This document shows, piece after piece, positions 60,271-64,000 of a stretch of 64,000 bases of DNA. The notes beneath the pieces were generated by a model that was not told the origin of the DNA, ran no database searches, and worked only from the letters and a program-made list of their open reading frames with translations. The first letter of the stretch is position 1. Each line of letters opens with the position of its first letter. The DNA comes from CAYXDR01 sp046498185 (lineage in GTDB: Bacteria > Desulfobacterota > DSM-4660 > Desulfatiglandales > Desulfatiglandaceae). A program made the translations under genes and the position numbers. The DNA lies in contig JAWOBE010000032.1 in assembly GCA_046498185.1 (NCBI GenBank), positions 1 to 64,000 of the forward strand, given 5' to 3'.

Positions 60271-61278
60271 ATGCTGATAGGTTTAACATACGATCTGCGT
60301 TCCGAGTACCTCGCCGAGGGGCTGGATGAAGACGAGACCGCGGAATTTGACAGCGAATGCACGATCGAAGCTATAGAAGAAGCTCTTCGCGCGTTCGGAC
60401 ACGAAACGGAGCGGATCGGTAACGCGAGAAAACTCATCGCGGCCGTGGTCTCCGGCAGGCGCTGGGACATGGTGTTCAATATTGCCGAAGGCCTCGACGG
60501 CATGGCACGTGAGGCACAGGTTCCGGCAATCCTCGATCTATATCGCATCCCGTACACCTTCTCAGATCCGATGGTATTGAGCCTTACACTGAACAAGGCG
60601 ATGACCAAGAGGGTTATTCGGGATGCCGGGCTTTCAACCGCGCCTTTTATTGAAGTGGCCCCAGGGGATGATGACCTGGATGTTCCCTTTGAGCCGCCCT
60701 ACTTTGTAAAGCCGGTGGCGGAAGGCACCGGAAAGGGGGTGTCCATTCGATCCATCGTTACACGGATAGAAGATCTCGAAGGGGTGTGCTCTCAACTCAT
60801 CAACCGCTACAGGCAGCCGGTGCTCGTGGAACGATACCTCTCCGGCCGGGAGTTCACTGTAGGAATCGTAGGAACGGGCAGGCAGGCGGAGGTGATCGGA
60901 ACGATAGAGGTGATACTTAAGACCGAGGCCGAGCAGGGAGCTTATTCGTACGTGAACAAGGCGAGGTTTCAGGAACTTGTGGAATACCGTCTCGTGGATC
61001 CTCTGACCGAACCGCTGGGAGGTGAAGTGGAAACCCTGGCCCTCGCGGCCTATCGTGTGCTTGGGTGCCGCGATGCCGGGAGGGTGGACATTCGGTGCGA
61101 TGGGGAGGAAATGCCTCATTTTATAGAGATAAATCCTTTGGCCGGGATTCACCCTGAGCACTCGGACCTTCCGATCATATGCTCCAGGAGGGGGATACCT
61201 TATCGAAGCTTGATCGAGCGGATCGTGGCTTCGGCCGCCGGCCGTGCCGGGGGGAGTGACCGGTGCGCATCGCGGTAG
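60271..61278 (+). CDS. ATP-grasp ligase, D-Ala-D-Ala-ligase-like, first copy
   Basis: A 335-residue carboxylate-amine ligase of the D-Ala-D-Ala ligase superfamily. Seen: VFNIAEGLDG (near 70), LNKAMTKRVIRDAGLSTAPF (near 107), PPYFVKPVAEGTGKGVS (near 140-155), VERYLSGREFTVGIVG (near 190), and the metal-binding GRVDIRCD with FIEINPLAGIHPEHSD (near 270-305). The core resembles Ddl but the gene lies in an aminomutase and acetyl-transfer operon, not a cell-wall cluster, so the substrate is probably not D-Ala. A related but different ligase follows with a 16-base overlap. Confidence 0.85.
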   Translation: MLIGLTYDLRSEYLAEGLDEDETAEFDSECTIEAIEEALRAFGHETERIGNARKLIAAVVSGRRWDMVFNIAEGLDGMAREAQVPAILDLYRIPYTFSDPMVLSLTLNKAMTKRVIRDAGLSTAPFIEVAPGDDDLDVPFEPPYFVKPVAEGTGKGVSIRSIVTRIEDLEGVCSQLINRYRQPVLVERYLSGREFTVGIVGTGRQAEVIGTIEVILKTEAEQGAYSYVNKARFQELVEYRLVDPLTEPLGGEVETLALAAYRVLGCRDAGRVDIRCDGEEMPHFIEINPLAGIHPEHSDLPIICSRRGIPYRSLIERIVASAAGRAGGSDRCASR

Positions 61279-62285
61279 TCCATCACCGGCTTGAAACCGG
61301 TGCGCCGCCGGACGAACAGGATGTCCTGGCTCAGGCAAGGGCCGTTTCGAGTGCGCTTTGCAGGCTTGGGCACCAGGCTACGATGGAGGTATGTACACTG
61401 GACCTGGAAAGGATCCGCCGAAAGCTGGTCGAATCCGGCGTGGATCTGGTTTTCAACCTCGTGGAGGCCCTGAACGGCAGTGGGAGGCTGATCCATCTTT
61501 TTCCGGCGCTGCTGGATGCCATGGAACTTCGTTACACAGGTTCAGCGTCGCTTCCGATTCTGGCAACCAGCAATAAAGTGTTCGGGAAAAGGATTCTTTC
61601 AGCTGCAGGGATGACCACGCCTGAATGGATAGGGCCTTTTCCGGCAGATGCATCTTTGATTTTCAACCAGCCCCCGGAACTCGACCCGGTTGCCGAAACC
61701 GAACGCTTGTGGATCATTAAGTCCTTGTGGGAGCATGCGTCGGTCGGCCTGGATGAGCGTTCGGTCGTCAAAGCTTTGCCTTCCGAGGTGTCACGGATGC
61801 TCCCGGAAAGAGCGGGGCGGCTCGGAGGGGCCTGCTTCGCCGAACGTTACATTGAAGGCCGCGAATTCAACCTCTCTTTACTTTCCGGGAGAAACGGTCC
61901 GGAGGTGCTTCCCGCCGCTGAAATTTCTTTTACGGATTTTGCCGCCGGAACACCAAAAATCGTGGATTACCGGGCCAAGTGGGATGATACGTCGAGCGCC
62001 TGGCGCAACACTCCGAGGAAATTCGATATTGCGGAACCCGACCGAGAGCTCGTAGGACGACTTGAGGAAGTTGCGCTCCGGTGCTGGGAAATATTCAATC
62101 TTAGAGGGTATGCGAGGGTTGATTTTCGTGTTGACACCGCCGGGATTCCTTGGATCCTTGAGGTGAACACGAATCCTTGCCTTTCTCCGGATGCAGGGTT
62201 CGCGGCCGCCCTCGACAGGGCGGGGATTCCCTTCGATGCGGCTGTCCAAAGAATCCTGGAAGACGCTTTTAACGGTAAAAGCTGA
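61263..62285 (+). CDS. ATP-grasp ligase, D-Ala-D-Ala-ligase-like, second copy
   Basis: A 340-residue second ATP-grasp ligase, clearly diverged from the preceding one. Seen: VFNLVEALNGSGRLIHLFPA (near 60-80), TSNKVFGKRILSAAGMTTPEW (near 100), LWIIKSLWEHASVGLDERSV (near 155), FAERYIEGREFNLSLLSGRN (near 198) and the ATP/Mg part YARVDFRVDTAGIPWILEVN followed by TNPCLSPDAGFAAALDRAGI (near 280-320). The middle loops differ from those of the first ligase, so the pair may add different amino acids in turn. It overlaps the first ligase by 16 bases and the GNAT-deacetylase gene by one base, so all three are co-translated. Confidence 0.85.
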   Translation: MRIAVVHHRLETGAPPDEQDVLAQARAVSSALCRLGHQATMEVCTLDLERIRRKLVESGVDLVFNLVEALNGSGRLIHLFPALLDAMELRYTGSASLPILATSNKVFGKRILSAAGMTTPEWIGPFPADASLIFNQPPELDPVAETERLWIIKSLWEHASVGLDERSVVKALPSEVSRMLPERAGRLGGACFAERYIEGREFNLSLLSGRNGPEVLPAAEISFTDFAAGTPKIVDYRAKWDDTSSAWRNTPRKFDIAEPDRELVGRLEEVALRCWEIFNLRGYARVDFRVDTAGIPWILEVNTNPCLSPDAGFAAALDRAGIPFDAAVQRILEDAFNGKS

Positions 62286-64000
62286 TGTTTCGTATAAGAC
62301 GCATCTACGACGATACCCTGCCGCTTAACAGGGACACATTGAGACAGGTGAAGGGAATCCTTCGTACGAGGTTTTCTTCGATTCCTGAAGAGGAAATTGA
62401 AGGGCTCGGCGAGCGGCTAAGGAATCCGTTCAGAAGCCGATTCCGTTCAATCCTGCTTGCTGCTGAAAACATGCGCGGCCGGGTGCTGGGATTCGCCTTG
62501 CTTCTGCATGAACCGGAGCTGGAATTTTGTTTTTTGGACTGGATCGCGACGCTTAAAGGCGGCACCGGGGGTGGTGTCGGCGGGGCGTTATATGAAGGGA
62601 TACGCAGAGAAGCTTCGGTTTTGAAGGTCGAAGGCCTTTTTTTTGAATGCCTTCCCGACGACGAGAATTTATGCGGGGATAAAGCCCTGCTGAAGGAGAA
62701 CCGCGCCCGTCTCAGGTTCTATGAGCGCTATGGTGCTCGTCCGATTGTCGGCACTGTGTACGAGGCTCCGGTGAATGAAGGCGATACCTGTATGCCGCAT
62801 CTGGTTTATGACGGGCTTGATCTGCCGCGGCGTCCGGGTGCTCATTTTATGAAACAGGTGGTGAGGGCGATCCTCGAACGCAAGTATGAAGGGTACTGCC
62901 CGCCGGAATATGTCGAGAAGGCAGTGGAATCCTTCACTGATTCCCCGATCCTTCTCAGGGATTTTCGTTATGTGAAGCCCCAGGCGGTCAAGTCTAAAGT
63001 CGAGGGAGGCCCGGCCGAACAAATAGCACTCGTGGTGAACGATCACCATGGGGTTCATCATGTACACGAGCGGGGGTACGTGGAATCTCCGGTAAGGATT
63101 AAAAGCATCGCCGGGGAACTCGAGAGATCGGGTTTGTTCGACCCATTGCCTCCGAAAAGTTTCCCGGACAGGCATCTTTATTCGGTGCACGACAGGGATT
63201 TCTGCGGCTGGCTCAAAAAGGCCTGTATCGGGACCGCGGAGGGCAAATCTCTGTATCCGTATGTTTTCCCCATACGCAACAAGACGCGCCCCCCGCTTGA
63301 GCTCTCGGTTCTGGCGGGCTATTACTGTATCGATACTTTTACACCAATTAACAACCGAGCGTATCCTGCCGCCCGAAGGGCGGTGGACTGTGCGCTTACG
63401 GCAGCGCGGTGGCTGATCGAAGGCGGTCGCATATCCTACGCTCTTGTTCGGCCACCCGGTCACCACGCGGAGCGGCGAAGCTTCGGCGGTTTTTGTTATT
63501 TCAACAACAACGCCGTGGCCGCGAATTATCTGAGCGCCTACGGCAGGGTCGCGATCCTGGATATCGACTATCATCATGGAAACGGGCAGCAGGATATTTT
63601 CTATCGGAGATCAGATGTCCTGTCCGTATCGATTCATGGACATCCTCGTTTTGCTTACCCTTATTTCAGTGGTTTTTCAGAGGAGCGCGGCGAGGGGGAC
63701 GGGGAGGGGTTCAACCTGAATCTTCCGCTGCCCGAGCAGGTCGACGGGGAAAAATACCGTGCTGCCCTGGGCAGGGCCCTGAGACGGATCGAAGTTTTCG
63801 GGCCGGATTTTCTTGTTGTGGCGCTCGGCCTGGACACGGCCAAAAGCGATCCAACGGGCACGTGGTCGCTGCGGGCCAGGGATTATGAAGAGAACGGTCG
63901 TATGATAGGCGCCCTTGGGCTTCCGGTTGTGGTCATCCAGGAAGGTGGCTATCGTACGCGCACGCTGGGGGTGAACGCCAGAAACTTTTTCTCCGGGCTG
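62285..64000 (+). CDS. GNAT acetyltransferase fused to HDAC-fold deacetylase (partial)
   Basis: The frame is open for 572 codons to the right edge, so the C-terminus is missing. Residues about 1-160 are a GNAT acetyltransferase (ILLAAENMRGRVLGFALLLH, acetyl-CoA loop GGTGGGVGGALYEGI near 95-110, ending RLRFYERYGARPI). After a linker, a deacetylase of the HDAC/acetylpolyamine type begins near 255 (HERGYVESPVRIKSI). RPPGHHAE gives His393-His394, DIDYHHGNG gives metal ligands Asp428 and His430, GLDTAKSDP gives Asp517, and EGGY gives Tyr556; all are intact. The single chain thus has an acetyl-adding and an acetyl-removing module. Start overlaps the previous stop by one base. Confidence 0.88.
   Translation, partial: MFRIRRIYDDTLPLNRDTLRQVKGILRTRFSSIPEEEIEGLGERLRNPFRSRFRSILLAAENMRGRVLGFALLLHEPELEFCFLDWIATLKGGTGGGVGGALYEGIRREASVLKVEGLFFECLPDDENLCGDKALLKENRARLRFYERYGARPIVGTVYEAPVNEGDTCMPHLVYDGLDLPRRPGAHFMKQVVRAILERKYEGYCPPEYVEKAVESFTDSPILLRDFRYVKPQAVKSKVEGGPAEQIALVVNDHHGVHHVHERGYVESPVRIKSIAGELERSGLFDPLPPKSFPDRHLYSVHDRDFCGWLKKACIGTAEGKSLYPYVFPIRNKTRPPLELSVLAGYYCIDTFTPINNRAYPAARRAVDCALTAARWLIEGGRISYALVRPPGHHAERRSFGGFCYFNNNAVAANYLSAYGRVAILDIDYHHGNGQQDIFYRRSDVLSVSIHGHPRFAYPYFSGFSEERGEGDGEGFNLNLPLPEQVDGEKYRAALGRALRRIEVFGPDFLVVALGLDTAKSDPTGTWSLRARDYEENGRMIGALGLPVVVIQEGGYRTRTLGVNARNFFSGL

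Overview
The window looks like chromosomal DNA of an anaerobic, Gram-negative, deltaproteobacterium-like organism (Desulfobacterota, perhaps near the Syntrophobacteria). This is inferred from gene content: a B12-dependent class II ribonucleotide reductase, a stand-alone MetH-type reactivation protein, a MoeA fused to a periplasmic-binding-like domain, a TRAP transporter, FolE2, a full Tol-Pal set and sigma-32. No rRNA, tRNA, CRISPR array, prophage or insertion sequence was recognised. Most of the window is housekeeping, with short operons on both strands separated by repeat-rich gaps.

Layout. 1-4.0 kb: AICAR transformylase (cut by the edge), FolE2, a corrinoid-protein activation homologue and citrate synthase. 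4.2-7.1 kb: a HyuA-type protein with a histone-deacetylase-fold hydrolase. 7.2-9.65 kb: class II ribonucleotide reductase behind a promoter with a pair of NrdR-box-like sites, next to a cysteine desulfurase remnant. 10-11.7 kb: RpoH and an exported SH3 protein. 12.7-16.4 kb: LexA with a DnaE2-like polymerase and no ImuA/ImuB between them. 16.5-20.4 kb: the two halves of an asymmetric ABC exporter. 20.7-24.8 kb: molybdenum/tungsten cofactor operon (MoeA, MoeA-PBP, short ModE, MobB). 25-31.4 kb: TolQ-TolR-TolA-TolB-Pal-CpoB plus a NamZ-family muramidase. 31.4-36.9 kb: an orphan HTH protein, then a TRAP transporter with an MBL-fold hydrolase and a FadR-type regulator. 37.2-42.3 kb: a membrane-anchored metallopeptidase, an Old-Yellow-Enzyme-type reductase, an unrecognised conserved protein and a QueG-like Fe-S protein. 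42.4-49.8 kb: replicative DnaE, RarA, a J-domain protein, EpmA and EF-P. 50.1-55.6 kb: a B12-binding radical SAM protein, Dtd, a YdcF protein, an FkbM methyltransferase and two glycosyltransferases. 56.3-58.5 kb: a PEP/pyruvate-binding protein without the swivelling His domain.

The most interesting system is at the right edge (58.86-64.0 kb). It is a compact operon of lysine 2,3-aminomutase, two D-Ala-D-Ala-ligase-like ATP-grasp enzymes and a fusion of a GNAT acetyltransferase with a histone-deacetylase-fold deacetylase that runs out of the window. The aminomutase keeps both aspartates that read the lysine side chain. The set suggests a pathway that makes beta-lysine, joins it by ATP-dependent ligation to other amino acids, and adds and removes acetyl groups; the product may be an osmolyte, a peptide or a small-molecule conjugate. 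EF-P and its beta-lysine ligase EpmA lie 9 kb away, so the same beta-lysine pool might also feed EF-P modification.

Two dispersed repeat families fill the gaps. One is a hairpin element of about 145 bp built from GTCGGTATCGG-type arms (two longer copies and one inverted copy, plus two fragments). The other is a mosaic element with four modules in a different order in its two copies, one directly upstream of lexA and the other directly upstream of the PEP/pyruvate-binding gene.
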